A stretch of 64,000 nucleotides of DNA. Source: Lenzites betulinus. Lineage: Eukaryota > Basidiomycota > Agaricomycetes > Polyporales > Polyporaceae. The DNA lies in the NCBI GenBank assembly GCA_022264855.1, contig JABYQU010000012.1:372001-436000 (forward strand). Direction: 5' to 3'. Below are positions 1 to 11,098 of the stretch, piece by piece; position 1 is the first letter of the stretch, and the number at the start of each line of letters is the position of its first letter. The notes under the pieces are model-generated. The model had not been told where the DNA came from. It saw only the letters and a program-made list of their open reading frames with translations, and ran no database searches. The translations under genes were made by a program, and so were the position numbers.

Positions 1-392
1 GCCTCCTGCAAAGACGTTCCGCGACAGCTCTGCACGCAGACAAGTTCAGCCACAGGCGCGTGCCCCTGAGCAGCTCGACATACCTTGATAGGGTGCACCA
101 GAATCTTCGAGACCCGGACGTCGCCCACGTCAAAGGGCACGGTCAGCTCGTGCTCCAACGCGTACGCGTTGGCGTATCCGCCCTTGGAGAAGTCATCCTT
201 GAGCAGCTCCGGAGGGCATGCCGGCGCGGCGCGGGTGCGAGCGGCGGACTTGCGGGAGAGGGTCCAAAGGAGGCCTGCGAGGGAGAGGACCAGCACGGAC
301 GCGGTGCTGGTCCAGGTGAGAGAGGCTGGGTGTGCAGGGGAGCGGGCAAGCCAGTGTTCTAGCACCTCGACCAAGGAAAAGGAAGCTGCCAT
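1..392 (-). CDS. MOSC-domain protein (mARC-like), 5' part
   Basis: This is the amino-terminal part of a MOSC-domain protein that runs off the left edge of the window. Exon 1 is 84-392 and exon 2 begins at 29 after a 54-bp intron (30-83). The first 50 residues contain a hydrophobic stretch (about 28-45) that could be a membrane anchor. They are followed by the start of the MOSC N-terminal beta barrel: VSKILVHPIKSCRGTSL reads straight across the splice junction, which matches the family hallmark IxxxPIKSCRG. Eukaryotic members (mARC type) are molybdenum-cofactor enzymes that reduce N-hydroxylated compounds at the mitochondrial outer membrane; that role is known for the family and inferred here. 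The cofactor domain lies outside the window. It shares a divergent upstream region with the PEP mutase gene. Confidence 0.82.
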   Translation of the reverse strand, partial: MAASFSLVEVLEHWLARSPAHPASLTWTSTASVLVLSLAGLLWTLSRKSAARTRAAPACPPELLKDDFSKGGYANAYALEHELTVPFDVGDVRVSKILVHPIKVCRAAQGHAPVAELVCVQSCRGTSLQE

Positions 393-809
393 CGCCCGTT
401 CGACTCTAGGCGTCTTCGCCTCGACATCCCATCAACCACCGGCCGATGCCGAAATTAAGCAGGCTGACGTCACTCCAGCTGCAAACATCCTCTCTCATCC
501 GTTTGTTTGTATCATGTTACAACATCTAACATGGAGATATATGTTTTAAACATACTCAACTATGTGTATATTGTGCCCGACCACGCAGCGCGCAGTACGG
601 AGCGGCGTATGTCATTGTGACGCATACACTCCCTCCAGCTCTATCTTGCAAGCCACCATGTTCCAAGAATAAAAATATGCCGTATCATAATCCACCGCAT
701 ATCCATGTGGTCGGGGCTATTTGACAGACTGCAGCATGAGTGGAACAGAGAAACATTCTGCTCACATCCAACACCCCTCCTACACACCACACAAACCTTC
801 ACGCCCACC
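393..809. other. divergent intergenic region
   Basis: No gene seen. This 417-bp stretch separates the starts of two divergently transcribed genes (MOSC protein on minus, PEP mutase family on plus), so both promoters must lie here. I see no unambiguous TATA box. Confidence 0.6.
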
Positions 810-2021
810 ATGAGTGTCCCAGTGTCGTACAAGACCAACCAGCCCAAGAAGCTACGCCAGCTCATGAAAGAAAGTCAGTACCCTCTCCAAGCTAGTACCC
901 CGTGGGGCTGGCTACAGCTCACCTCTTCCTCCACGCAGAAGACTGTGTGATCTGCCCCGGAGTCTTCGACGGCATCTCCGCGCACATCGCCAACGCCGCC
1001 GGGTTCGACGCGCTCTACCTCGCCGGCAGCGGCGCGTCCGGCTCCGTGCTCGGCGAGCCCGACCTCTCCGTGATCACCAGCGTCGAGCTCGCCGACACCG
1101 CGCGCATGATCGTCAACGTCTGCGACGCGCCCGTCGTCGCCGACGCCGACACGGGCTTCGGCGGCCCGCTCAACGTCGCGCGCACCGTTGCCTTGTACGA
1201 GGCGGCGGGCGTCGCGGGGTGCCATATTGAGGACCAGACGTTCCCGAAGCGGTGTGGGCAGCTCGCGGGGAAGGACGTGGTAGACCTTGAGACGTACCTC
1301 GAGCGCATCGTCGCTGCGGTGAAGGCGCGCCAGAACCCGGAATTCCTTATAATTGCGCGCACGGACGCGCGCAATGCGACGACGTTTGGAGGGGAGAAGG
1401 CGGGCGAAGAAGCGTTCGAGGAGGGCGTGAAGAGGTGTGTTTGCACTGCGCGTACTGCGTATCGGAGCTCATGTGTTGCAGACTGAAGGCGGCACTCGAT
1501 GCGGGTGCGGACGTTGCCTTCATGGAGAGCCCGCGCACGAAGGACGAGGCAGCGCGGCTCGTGAAGGCTCTTGCGCCGCACCCGTGTATGATCAACGTGC
1601 TCCCCAACGGACTCACAGGAAATTATACCATCGATGATTGCAAACGTCTCGGATTCAAGCTTGCGATCTATCCGTGTACTGGCTTCAGTGCGTGTCTTTA
1701 TCTCAGCTTGACATGTGTGTTTAAGAGGCTGACGAGTAGGCTCCGCACCAGTTCCTGCTGCAATTGCGATGGAGAAGTCGTACACTGCACTACGCGACCA
1801 GGGTTCCGACCTTGATCATTGTGGTGGCTGGCAGATCAAGGACTTCTTCGAGGTGAGTTCACTCCGTCCGTGCTGACATTACCACGAAGAACTCACGGAA
1901 AGCATCGCAGAGGGTCGGCTTGAGGGCTTCGTGGAACTTCGACCGCGAAGTCGCAGAGAGGACGAGGTCAGATGTCAACCCGAAGAAGTACGAAGAGATG
2001 CAGGGCCACGATCTCTTCTAG
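810..2021 (+). CDS. PEP mutase / isocitrate lyase superfamily enzyme
   Basis: Five exons (810-873, 939-1434, 1482-1687, 1740-1852, 1911-2021) encode 329 residues of a PEP mutase/isocitrate lyase superfamily TIM-barrel enzyme. Family signatures are clear: PGVFDGISA near the start, the metal-binding DADTGFGG, HIEDQ, and the flexible catalytic loop PKRCGQLAG. These enzymes cleave or form C-C or C-P bonds of alpha-hydroxy or oxo acids. Candidates are 2-methylisocitrate lyase-like, carboxyvinyl-carboxyphosphonate mutase-like and oxaloacetate hydrolase. The last makes oxalate in wood-rotting fungi, but I could not assign the residue that separates it from its relatives. The exon 4 acceptor could alternatively lie a few codons downstream. 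The gene converges on the Pin1 gene. Confidence 0.9.
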
Positions 2022-2460
2022 TGGTCATCGAAGTGGACGGTGGTCCATTGGACAGTTTCTGTACGAATGGACTGATGCATTCTATCCCCTGTATACTACC
2101 TGTGTGTATAACTGCGAAGTTCTTGGATGAGTTGAAACATCATGTGCACAAAGATCATGACACTACCACTGGCATTAACTGACAACCAATGAGAGTGAAC
2201 TTCGTGATGTTTTGAAGACAAGGGACTGCCCCGCTGAGCTTCAGAGCAGCAAGCAATTGTCAGTCTCTCGAGATGACCGCTGCCGTCTGTTAATCCATCT
2301 GTGTAACACTCGTGCGTGTGCGACGCTCAACCATCTCCATCGCCACTTCAGCTTGCTAGCAAGAAAGCGAACACATCCATCCGGGGGGCTGCACATACTG
2401 TATTATACACACCAGATTCCTTCACAATTTCTTCGCTTGCATCTAACACACACCTCCACT
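2022..2460. other. convergent 3' intergenic region
   Basis: No gene seen. The 439 bp hold the 3' ends of two convergent genes (PEP mutase family and Pin1) and some AT-richer sequence. Confidence 0.6.
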
Positions 2461-3158
2461 CTACGCCGTACGCAGGATGAGGTGCACCCCGCTGTCGGTG
2501 CTCACGACCCCACTGATCTCGCCGACCTTGAGCGCATAAGTCGCATCCTCGAACGGCTTCTGCATCTGACCCTATATCACCGACCAACACCGTCAGTACC
2601 GTAAATGACATCAAACGAAGCACACACGGACCGGCGTGAAGAACCCAAGATCGCCGCCGTTCTTGTGCGAGCTGCAGTCGCTGTGCTGAGACGCGAGCTC
2701 CGCGAACTTGTCCGGCGAGCCGTTGATCTCCGCCCCGAAGTCCTGCAAGATAGCGATCGCCTCCTCCTTCGAGCGCGTGATGTTCGCCTGGCGCACACCC
2801 ATAAGCGCACCATCCCGCCACAACACACGCACGACAACGCACCTCCTTCCAGCTGCTCGGCCGCCTGCTCCCGCTGTGCTTCACCAGCAGATGGCTCGCG
2901 CGCACCTGGGCGGGGCGCTGCCCGCCCGCGCCGCCGTGCGCGCCGGGCAGGTAGTGCTCCGCGCCGGGGAGCGCGGCGATCTCATCCTGGGAGAGGTCCG
3001 GCGGGGCCTCCCAGATCGACTCGTGCGTGTTCGTGTTGTAGAAGTACGGCACGCCGCGTGAGGTGGACAGGCGGACTTCCCAAGGGGCCGGCTGGGGGGC
3101 GCGGTCGGGTTAGCGGGCGCGTGGGGGCCGTATATGCGAGTCGTATCAAGCCTACCAT
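2461..3158 (-). CDS. ESS1: Pin1/Ess1 peptidyl-prolyl cis-trans isomerase (WW + parvulin)
   Basis: Four exons (3156-3158, 2843-3091, 2632-2787, 2461-2571) encode 172 residues, the usual size of fungal Ess1/Pin1. The start codon alone forms the first exon; this is inferred from phase and from the need to reach the WW domain. The WW domain spans about residues 5-36, with W5 and W28 both present. The parvulin domain follows: ASHLLVKH, the phosphate-binding arginine pair in SGSRRPSSW, the catalytic-cysteine motif [21 protein letters not shown] and GVHLILRT. The protein isomerises phospho-Ser/Thr-Pro bonds, classically in the RNA polymerase II C-terminal domain, in the nucleus. All key residues appear intact. 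Confidence 0.93.
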
Positions 3159-3555
3159 GTTTTTAGTATCCAGTAGATGGATGGGGGATGTCTGAGGACG
3201 GTCGGTGGTGGAGGAATCTGGTTAAACCACAGATTCGGCAGTTGGAAGTCGATAGTTGATCAATCTCCGTAAGGCGCTCTTTACTCCAATAGGCGCTCGT
3301 TCGTCATATGCATCGCATCTAAAGATCGGGTAGTTTAGTACACTGCTAGCCTCACTATATTGAACGCAACAAGGTATTTGGTACCATGCAGGCACCTTTC
3401 GCGTGCGGTATCGTGCGGTTTATCTGGCGTACCAGCTATGACCGTAGGCAAGATCATGACGTACATATATCAGAGTAAAAACACATTATGTTCCTATTCT
3501 ACGTATACATACAGCAAGACAAGCATCCATGGGACGGCGCGAGATCAGCCAACAT
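3159..3555. other. intergenic region
   Basis: No gene seen. It lies between the start of the Pin1 gene and the 3' end of the LRR-like gene, both on minus, and should contain the Pin1 promoter. Confidence 0.55.
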
Positions 3556-4967
3556 TTACATCCAGGTAACCGGCAGTATCTGTTGCTGGCTTCGTTGCAC
3601 GACAGGCGCGCTGAGCGGTGCACATGTGGCATCCGCGACAAAGATGGTCATAGAGCCAGGCAGCTGGACGCCCGCCACGTTCGGCACGAACACTGCCAAC
3701 CGTCTCAGGTTCGAGCCCGCGTTACGCGCGATATGGCGAGTCACTTTCTCCATGTTGAGATGTGCCAGATAGGTTGCCCGCACAGGAACGGCAGTCAAAG
3801 AGCCCAGGGGCTTTTGGGAGAACTCAATGATCAAGTCTTCGCACGGGAAGTTCTTCGCATTTTGTACCAGGGATGACTGAGGGACGGAAGGCCATCAGCA
3901 CCGACACGTACCATTGGAGGAAGAACGGATGTATCACGTACCAGGATAATTCCAAATTGCAACACTTCGGAAGGTAAGGGTATCGCTAGCACAAGGATCG
4001 AAAACCATATCGCCGTGGGTGACCCGAACGACGTCCTAGAGTGGTTGAATAGGACGGAGGCGGCCTCTGTGGAACCGAAGTGCATCCGCAGGTGCCGGGG
4101 TCGCAAGTCGTTCAGAACCTCACCCAGGAAGGTCATCGGGAAGCTCAGGTCGATGGAGAGCACAACCACATCGATATGCATGTGCAGGCCTAGAATCCAT
4201 AGGGCACCCATGGGCATTTCCACCCGCTCGAGGTGTTCGAAGTAGCCCAATTGCAGCTGGTTCGCTGGTTGGTTCCTGCGCCGGGCTACCAGCGCGTTCC
4301 AATCGCCGTACGGTGCGGGGGTGCGGGGTTCCGTGATCTTGAAAGACCGGAGTTTCGGGAAGGCGTGCTTGTACGCGCCGAGGCTGAGGAGCTCCACACG
4401 ATCGTATGCGACGATCACTCTCTTTACTCGCGGGAACTGTGCGGCGCGGGCGCGAAGGTCCAAGGAGACATTTGGCATCTCTATCGTGGTCAATGTCGAT
4501 AGCGAATGTTGGAGCAGGGATGCCGGTGTCGCATATCTCGCGAGAACGCTGCCCGGAGGGTCGGATATGACCACGTCAACGAGCTGTGAGCGCATCCGCG
4601 CGAGGAGGCCGTACGCTGCTGCTCCTGCATTCGCGAACCGCACGTTTTGCAAGCATTCGAGCCCCGCGATGTGGTTCGCAAGCGGAGGGCAGAGGAATAG
4701 GATACGCTCGGTGTGAGCAAGCCATAGGGTCGTCAGATTAGAGAGTTGTTGGATGAGAAACATGAGAGTGTTCATGTTGTGGGGAGCTATTGCTTCGATG
4801 CGCAGGACGAGCCTCCGGACAAGCTCAACCACGTTCGAGGACGCTTCTTCTCGTAGGAATTCGGCAAAGGCGAGGACGTTTTCTTCTGTATGCAAAGTCA
4901 CACTCATATCGTTTTCCGAGAGCAATTGGGCCCCTTCAAGGTTAGCCGACCTTGGCAGCGATGGCAT
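3556..4967 (-). CDS. LRR-like hypothetical protein (F-box/LRR style)
   Basis: Two exons (3942-4967 and 3556-3876) encode 448 residues. The chosen start is the first in-frame ATG (MPSLPRSANL). The frame is open further upstream, but only after a probable 5' leader intron. The body is a series of irregular leucine-rich segments (LSNLTTLWLAH, LECLQNVRF, LSTLTTIEMPN, FPRVKRVIVAY) typical of the agaricomycete F-box/LRR protein expansions. I cannot point to a convincing F-box, so the function (substrate adaptor of an SCF ubiquitin ligase) is only a family-level guess. The last intron restores frame between two otherwise separate reading frames. Confidence 0.72.
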
Positions 4968-5034
4968 CGGGTTCGCATCCCCTACGGAGGGGGCCGGAAT
5001 GTTATGCGAGGTCTCGCTGTGAGATTGTTCGGAC

Positions 5035-5092
5035 CTATGATAAAAGAATGTCAGGAGGGCAGTTTGACCTTGTGATTGAAGGAAACACTCAC
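5035..5092 (-). other. probable 5'-leader intron
   Basis: On the minus strand a GTGAGT donor at 5092 and a TTTTATCATAG acceptor ending at 5035 define a 58-bp intron upstream of the LRR-like start codon. No ATG precedes it in frame, so I read it as a leader intron. Confidence 0.45.
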
Positions 5093-5747
5093 ATCTCAAG
5101 TGAAATAAGGCTCAATGTACGATCCTAGATTGCACGAAGGATGAGCAGTATTTATACCAACCGCAGCGGAACAAGCATGGCATTGGCGATGTCAATACGC
5201 GCATGGCGTTTGAGCACCACAAAGACTTCGACATGCTTGGAAGAAAGGTGTACTAGACAATAGACAAATCGAGCAGAACGCACCAAACGGAGGATGGGTC
5301 AACGCAGCCATTGCGGCCAATTAACGCGTATTTGGTTGGATCCGACCACCATTGCTCTGCAAGTCACAAGAGTATCATTGCCAGGCCGTCAGCAAATTTC
5401 TCCATTATGCGCCACAGCAACGTCCAAGTACCTACGGCTCAAGCAGATAGAGAACAAACGAGCCAGGCTCGCATTAGTAGGCTATTGATCCGTTTAAGTA
5501 AAGCTTCGGTGGCTGAACCTAGCATATGGTCGCATGCCATATAGCACGTCTTCCTTTGTTCACGGTTATGTATGTTCGGCTGGTGGGTTTAGCAAGACTT
5601 TAGACAAGAGGTCGCCAACGATCGACGCCGCCGGCGGACGGAGGCATGCCCTTCCGTTGTGTTTGAAAGATGTCGACAACGGAGCATTCCCAGTCGAAAA
5701 AAGCGGAACAAAGATATACTAACGAGAAGGTGTTAGGGCCGCGGCCT

Positions 5748-6002
5748 CACGAGGGGCATTGGCCCATATTCCGGTCCTGAATAGGCAAGGAATAGCTCCA
5801 GAACTGGACTCCTGTCCCCAGACTGGTTCAGGTTCGGAATCTCAGTCAATAAATTTACTTATCGGATAACAAATGAAACTAGAGTGGCGCTTTGTTCGCC
5901 ATTGTCTAGGTTCCTAGCCTGTCTCCGGTCCTGCACAGGAGTCCAGTTCCGGGCATATTCCTGGCCTATTCAGGACTGGAATACTGTCCAATGCCCCTCG
6001 TG
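5748..6002. mobile_element. MITE-like inverted-repeat element (CAC... termini)
   Basis: A 255-bp foldback unit. The left arm starts CACGAGGGGCATTGG and the right arm ends with its reverse complement. Imperfect pairing continues through ATTCCxGTCCTGAATAGGC and GGAACTGGACTCCTGT-like blocks for about 75 bp per arm. It is flanked by CCT on both sides, a possible 3-bp target duplication. Termini starting CAC plus a 3-bp duplication suit the CACTA superfamily. No coding capacity. Confidence 0.7.
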
Positions 6003-6257
6003 CCTGAGGCTATCAAGGGTGTACTGTTAAATGTAGTTATGAGCTGAGATTGGCAGTCTAAGTTGAACCAACCGAGTCGAGCAGTGGTGGCAGGTGGCGG
6101 CGGCGTGCAAAGATGTGACATATCCGTCACACTCCATAACAGCTCGCATAACGCGACACACGCGACGCGCGTTCGGCGCTTAGCCTATTACGCGGTCCTG
6201 GTCCTACGCAAGCCTCTCAGTCTTGCTTTCATTCATTCTCCCTCTACCTTTCCAGCC

Positions 6258-7304
6258 ATGTTCTTGACTCGCTCAGAATACGGTGAGAATGATGATTGCG
6301 ACGTCTTGGGACCATACTGACATTGTCCAGATCGCGGTGTAAACACCTTCTCTCCGGAGGGACGTCTCTTCCAAGGTATGCACGGTTACATTGGTGGACA
6401 TAGCGCGTAACTCACCCGCAGCTCATTAGTCGAGTATGCCATCGAAGCAATCAAGGTGTGGATAGACCATGCTACAGATCCTTACGAGACTGCAGAATCT
6501 CACCATACGGCATAGCTCGGGTCCACCACTGTCGGCGTTCGTACACCAGAAGGCGTTGTACTCGGCGTGGAGAAGCGCGTGCAATCGCCCCTCCTTGAGT
6601 CCTCGTCAATCGAGAAGATCATGGAGATCGACCGTCACCTCGGCTGCGCCATGTCCGGGCTCACCGCCGACGCGCGCACCATGATCGACCATGCGCGGGT
6701 CACCGCCCAGAACCATGCCTTCACCTACGACGAAGCCATCCGAGTTGAGAGTGCAACACAGGCTGTATGCGACCTCGCGTTGCGCTTCGGAGAGAGTGTA
6801 CACGATGAGGACGCGATGATGAGTCGGCCATTTGGTGTCGCGCTGCTCATCGCCGGCATCGACGAGCAGGGGCCGCAGCTGTGAGTACCGGTTAGACTAT
6901 GTATCCTCTGCGGGCTGACGAGGGTGCATCCAGGTTCCACACAGACCCTTCGGGAACTTTTGTGCGGTATGATGCGAAGGCGATCGGCTCGGGTTCAGAG
7001 GCGGCGCAGAGTGAGCTCCAGGACAAGTGGCATAAGGTGTGTTCCATGTATAATCGTTCAACTAACTGATCACTCATATCCCGTCAGCAAATGACGCTGC
7101 AAGAGGCACAGGTTCTTACTCTGCGGGTGCTGAAGCAGGTTATGGAGGAGAAGCTTGACCACCACAATGTACAACTTGCACAGGTGAATGTTTTGTCATG
7201 ACGCCGTTTGCTCTAGTTCACTAACACTGTTCTAGGTCACACCAGGGAAGGGCTTCGAGATCCTGAATGAGGTGCGGCTAAAAGAGATCATCGACGTTAT
7301 GTAG
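6258..7304 (+). CDS. PUP2: 20S proteasome subunit alpha type-5
   Basis: Seven exons (6258-6282, 6331-6375, 6430-6455, 6516-6880, 6934-7036, 7088-7183, 7236-7304) encode 242 residues, the normal length for alpha-5. The N-terminus [20 protein letters not shown] carries the proteasome alpha signature and continues with [23 protein letters not shown], the alpha-5-like ESSSIEKI region and HTDPSGTF are also present. Alpha subunits are non-catalytic and form the outer ring gating the 20S core; RPN and RPT regulators dock on them. Exons 2 and 3 are very short (45 and 26 nt), a pattern common in basidiomycete housekeeping genes. It converges on the inositol monophosphatase gene with only 167 bp between stops. 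Confidence 0.95.
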
Positions 7305-7471
7305 ATTCCTGGACTTCAATACCTCCGCTGTGATTGTACACCTACGTTCGCTCTCGTTGTAAGTTGCTGGGTTGAAAGCGGAAAATGTTCGCATGGGTAC
7401 ACGACGACAGATATGCTTTCTATATCTAAAGGTACACGAATGATGACTCTTCTCTTCTGGGTCTCGCATTT

Positions 7472-8858
7472 CTACTTCGGCTCGAAGTCATCCACGGTCT
7501 CGTAAAAGTCCTTGATGAGCCTCTTCTGCGCGTCCACACCCTTCTCCGTCTGTTCACAGAAGATTCATTCAATCAAAACACCATTTATGCGGCCCCAAGA
7601 AAGAGCAGAGATGAGCGTACCTCGGAGTCGCCAATTGCACGAATGACAATGTACTTGCGGCCCTCCAAGATGGCCTGATTTACGTCGTTGTCCAACGGAT
7701 CGTTGTGTGAACCCGCAACGAGACAACCTGCTTCTTGGGCTATGATCGAGCCGGCGCAGATATCCCAAGGCCTGTGTGCATGCGTTCAATGATCACTTCG
7801 TACGCGACTGGGTAGCCAGCCCGCGACACTCACCAGCACCCGATCTCCCTGCGCGCCACAACATATATGTCAATGAACGCTGCTCGTTCCACAAGCTTCA
7901 AGCGATTCTCGCGCACCAGTACAAGTCGAGACCACCTTGCGCGACCATGCCAAAGTTGAGCGCGGCACTCCCGAGTGAGCGCAGGGAGTGTGCCATGCGC
8001 CCGCCGACCACTCCTTCTGCAGGGTTGCCCGCGAGCCGCTTGAACGACTCCCCCTTGTGGTTTACCATGTCCGCCGAGCGGTCCGAGCCCCACTCGATCC
8101 CTGATGACATACACGCGTTAGCGTGTGCTCTGGGAAGGGCTGGTGGAGTGGGAAGACGAAGGGCACGCACCAAGGAGCCCTTGGGAGAGGGAAGGGAGCA
8201 GGCGCGGCTTGGCCAGAGGGAGGCGTGCGGGGGTGCGTCCGCCTTGGGCGAGGAACGCGCCGTCGCCCTTGACCGCGCTGTAGAGCTGGTCGAGGAAAGG
8301 GTTGTAGATCACGCCGAGCACGGGGCGTTGTCCCGAGATGAGCCCGATCGAGATGCAGACGGCGGGGAACCCGTGGATGAAGTTCGTCGTTCCATCTGAG
8401 AGCATACATGTGCGGTCGTTAGCATGAAGGATTTGGGAAGGGTTTGGGAATCAGGTTATCACGCACCGATGGGGTCTACGCAGAAGGTGGGCTCATCAGT
8501 CAAGATAGTCCGCGCGCCGGCAGCGTAAGACTCTTCCCCGATACTGTTGAGAAGTAGCTCATTTCAGCACCGCATATCTATCACTACTTGCGTAAAGTAT
8601 AGCTTCAGATGGGGGGAAATGGAAGGGAGCTTACAACTTGAAAGAAGGGTACTGCGCGGAGAGCTCACGCTTGACGAGCTCTTCGACGCGCACATCGTAC
8701 TCCGTAACGAGATCAACGGAGTTCTTCTTCTCGTCCATCGCGCCCGACGCGCGGATGGCCTCGGAGCCCTCGAGGATCAACGCGCCCGCCTTGCGCGCGA
8801 GCGGGATGGTGAACTCGAGGATCGCCTGCAGCTCAGGCTTGGTGAGTATGCTAGCCAT
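7472..8858 (-). CDS. INM1: inositol-1-monophosphatase
   Basis: Seven exons (8635-8858, 8467-8543, 8171-8395, 7917-8100, 7834-7848, 7621-7771, 7472-7549) encode 317 residues. One exon is only 15 nt (7834-7848); it is needed to keep frame between LDLYW and CWPWDICAG. The two inositol monophosphatase signatures are intact: the Mg-binding [12 protein letters not shown], with GEES upstream, and [15 protein letters not shown]. The enzyme hydrolyses inositol 1-phosphate to inositol, feeding phosphoinositide synthesis; it is Mg-dependent and typically lithium-sensitive. There is no signal peptide, consistent with a cytosolic location. Length and motif order match fungal homologues. Confidence 0.93.
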
Positions 8859-9181
8859 GTCGATCGTTATGGTTGGATGAAGAGAGGTATCGAGCGGCCG
8901 GCCGGACTCGTTCTCGACGTATTAAGAAACCAGAGGGGCCTGCCGCTGGGTGGCGTTGTTATAGAGGGCGACACACGTTGGTGAGGCATGTCGTCGGCAT
9001 ACGCAGGGATCGATGGCGGCACGACAGCGAGGGTGTACCCCAAAATCAATCGCCTGGAGTCAGAAGCAGTAGACGTTAAAGTATTAAAGCGCTTCTTTTC
9101 GATATAATTATGGCGTTGAGCCAAAGCACAGAGCACATAAAGTACTACAACACAGGGAATCGCGGTTAAAACCCGGAGGTG
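8859..9181. other. intergenic region
   Basis: No gene seen. 323 bp between the inositol monophosphatase start and the DUS2 stop, both on minus; presumably the promoter of the former. Confidence 0.55.
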
Positions 9182-10684
9182 CTATCCCGCAACACCAACT
9201 ACTTCGCCAACTGGAGGCGGCGCGTCCAGCCCAAGGAGAGAAGCAGCAGGTATCTGTAAATCGGACACCAGTGACATAGGTGCATTTGCGTGTTCATCGG
9301 CTTTCACCGCGGGCTCAGACACAGTAATGGGCGAAGGCGTGATGTCCTTCAGAGAGTGTGGCGGGGCGCGTTGACCAGCGCGTTTCTCGATCGCCTCAAC
9401 GATTTCCGACCACTCCTGCTCGCCCGTCCATGGCCCGACAGTCTTCTCCAGGTCATCGTAGCCCTTTGCACGTACGATGACTTCTCGTGAAGTCTTCAGG
9501 TCGTTCCGCGAAGACTGGTCGTGGGCCCCTTTGAATTGAGTAGAACAGAACTTGGTCGACGACCAATGGTTGTTCAAGTACTTCCCCTGTAAGCGGAGGT
9601 CAGATTTTATCTGACATGTCAAGATAAAAATGTCATACCAATCGGATATATCCAGGGACGAAGGTCGTTTCAAGATCTTTCAGGGGGTGTGGAGAGAAAC
9701 ACGATGGGTTCGACTCCGCGGCGGTAGCAATCATCGCTGAATGAGCTCCTACGATCCCAGCGTCAGAAATATATACAGCGACAATGACTACAAACTCACC
9801 CGTCACTTGTCGGACGCGTTTCCAGTCTTCATACCCAAGACAATCCCCGTTCGCAATGACAGCGATGCCCTTGCCCATCCGTTCTACGAAATCGACAATC
9901 TCCCGTAACCGCTCGATCGTCGCCTTCTCCCGCATGCGCATATTCCGCGTCCGACAGTGCACCGTCAGCGCCGTAATGCCAGTGTTCACGATGCGCTCCA
10001 CTAGCTTCAGCGTGTCTTCCTGCGTAGGCAGAAGCCGGATCTTCGCAGAAATTGTGATCTCCGGGGGCATCGCTGCCCGTAGCGCAGTGAGGATTGCGCA
10101 GAGCAAGTCCGGGTTGGTGAGCAATGCCGCACCCATCCCGGAGTGGGTGGAGAATGGCTTCGGGCAGCCGCAGTTAAGGTCGAACCCCGAGACGTCCTCC
10201 ATGACCATCCGGGCTGCTTGCACCGCGAGCTCGGGGTCGGCGGAACCGATTTGGTAGATGAGGAAGGGCTTTTCGATTGGGTGAGTCGTGAAAATAGCCT
10301 TCGACTTTCCGTTGTACGAGATCACGCCGGTTGTGGCTGAGAACATGGCATTAGCACCGGGGCGGTCAGGCGAACGACGTAGACGTACGATCTACTTCGC
10401 GAACGCTATGGAGGATGGCTTTGTCAACGGTTTCGGGGCCCCAGACAAGCTTAGCTCCGTGTTTTAGGGAGTAAAGGCGGGTGAGCACTGCAAGTGTATA
10501 TGCACTCAGTAAGTGGTCATAATGTAAGCTTAAGTACATACTGACATGCGCCGGACCTGACCATCGGTGCGAGCATCAAGCCATCTTTGTAATCCTCAGC
10601 AGTGAGTGGTGGGTACTCCAAGCGCGGTTTCTTCGCCATCCGAGGAGATGAGTCCGGTGAAGGCGGCTGTGAGCGACGAGACAT
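9182..10684 (-). CDS. DUS2: tRNA-dihydrouridine synthase (DUS2 type)
   Basis: Five exons (10546-10684, 10389-10487, 9800-10336, 9639-9748, 9182-9586) encode 429 residues. Features of the FMN-dependent Dus fold are present: LMLAPMVRSGA near the start, the catalytic-cysteine motif LNCGCPKPFSTHSGMGAAL, ISAKIRLL, TGITALTVHCRTRNMR and VIANGDCLGYEDW. The AHSAMIATAAESNPSCF segment is typical of DUS2. The enzyme reduces uridine (position 20 in yeast DUS2/Smm1) to dihydrouridine in tRNA. The frame is open upstream to an ATG at 10777, which would add a basic N-terminal extension; I chose the ATG at 10684 because it begins the conserved-looking protein, but a longer, possibly mitochondrial form cannot be excluded. 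Confidence 0.9.
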
Positions 10685-11098
10685 TGCGATGCTGAACGTG
10701 CGTGAAAGCGTCGAGCGAAATGTTCGCGGTAAAGGTCGGTGGAGCAAGATGATCATATGCAGCGCCGCAAGCTGCAAAGATAAACCGTACGGCAGGAGGA
10801 TTGGTTGCGAGAGAGAGTCGGACTGAGCGGGAGATGGGGTCGGAAGACAAGCGACAAGTCCGAGAAAAGCGGCATAAGTTTCGTCAAGCGCCCAATATCA
10901 ATAACTTTGAGCGGCTTCTGCGGCTTGTGACCTGCCATTTACTGCTCCCTCAGAAAAAGAACGCATGCGTGAAAGCGTTTGCCGTGATCGTGAAGATGAT
11001 ATTAATACAGCATGAAGAAACTCAGGCGGCAACAGATCGTGAGCAGGAATACTAAGCAAATCGTGTCGGACTAATCACAAGTCGTAACCTGAGCCGCA
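10685..11098. other. intergenic region
   Basis: No gene seen. 414 bp between the DUS2 start and the 3' end of the sugar transporter, both on minus. Confidence 0.55.

Larger units (their letters stand above)
4968..6257. other. intergenic region with MITE
   Basis: 1.29 kb between two divergent genes. It contains the leader intron of the LRR-like gene, the 255-bp inverted-repeat element at 5748-6002 and the promoter of the proteasome gene. No other coding signal is seen. Confidence 0.6.

Noticed and set aside
2348..3052. Minus-strand frame of 234 codons reading through Pin1 introns
   Set aside because: It begins inside the WW domain and reads through the first downstream intron, losing the catalytic frame; the spliced model restores all Pin1 motifs.
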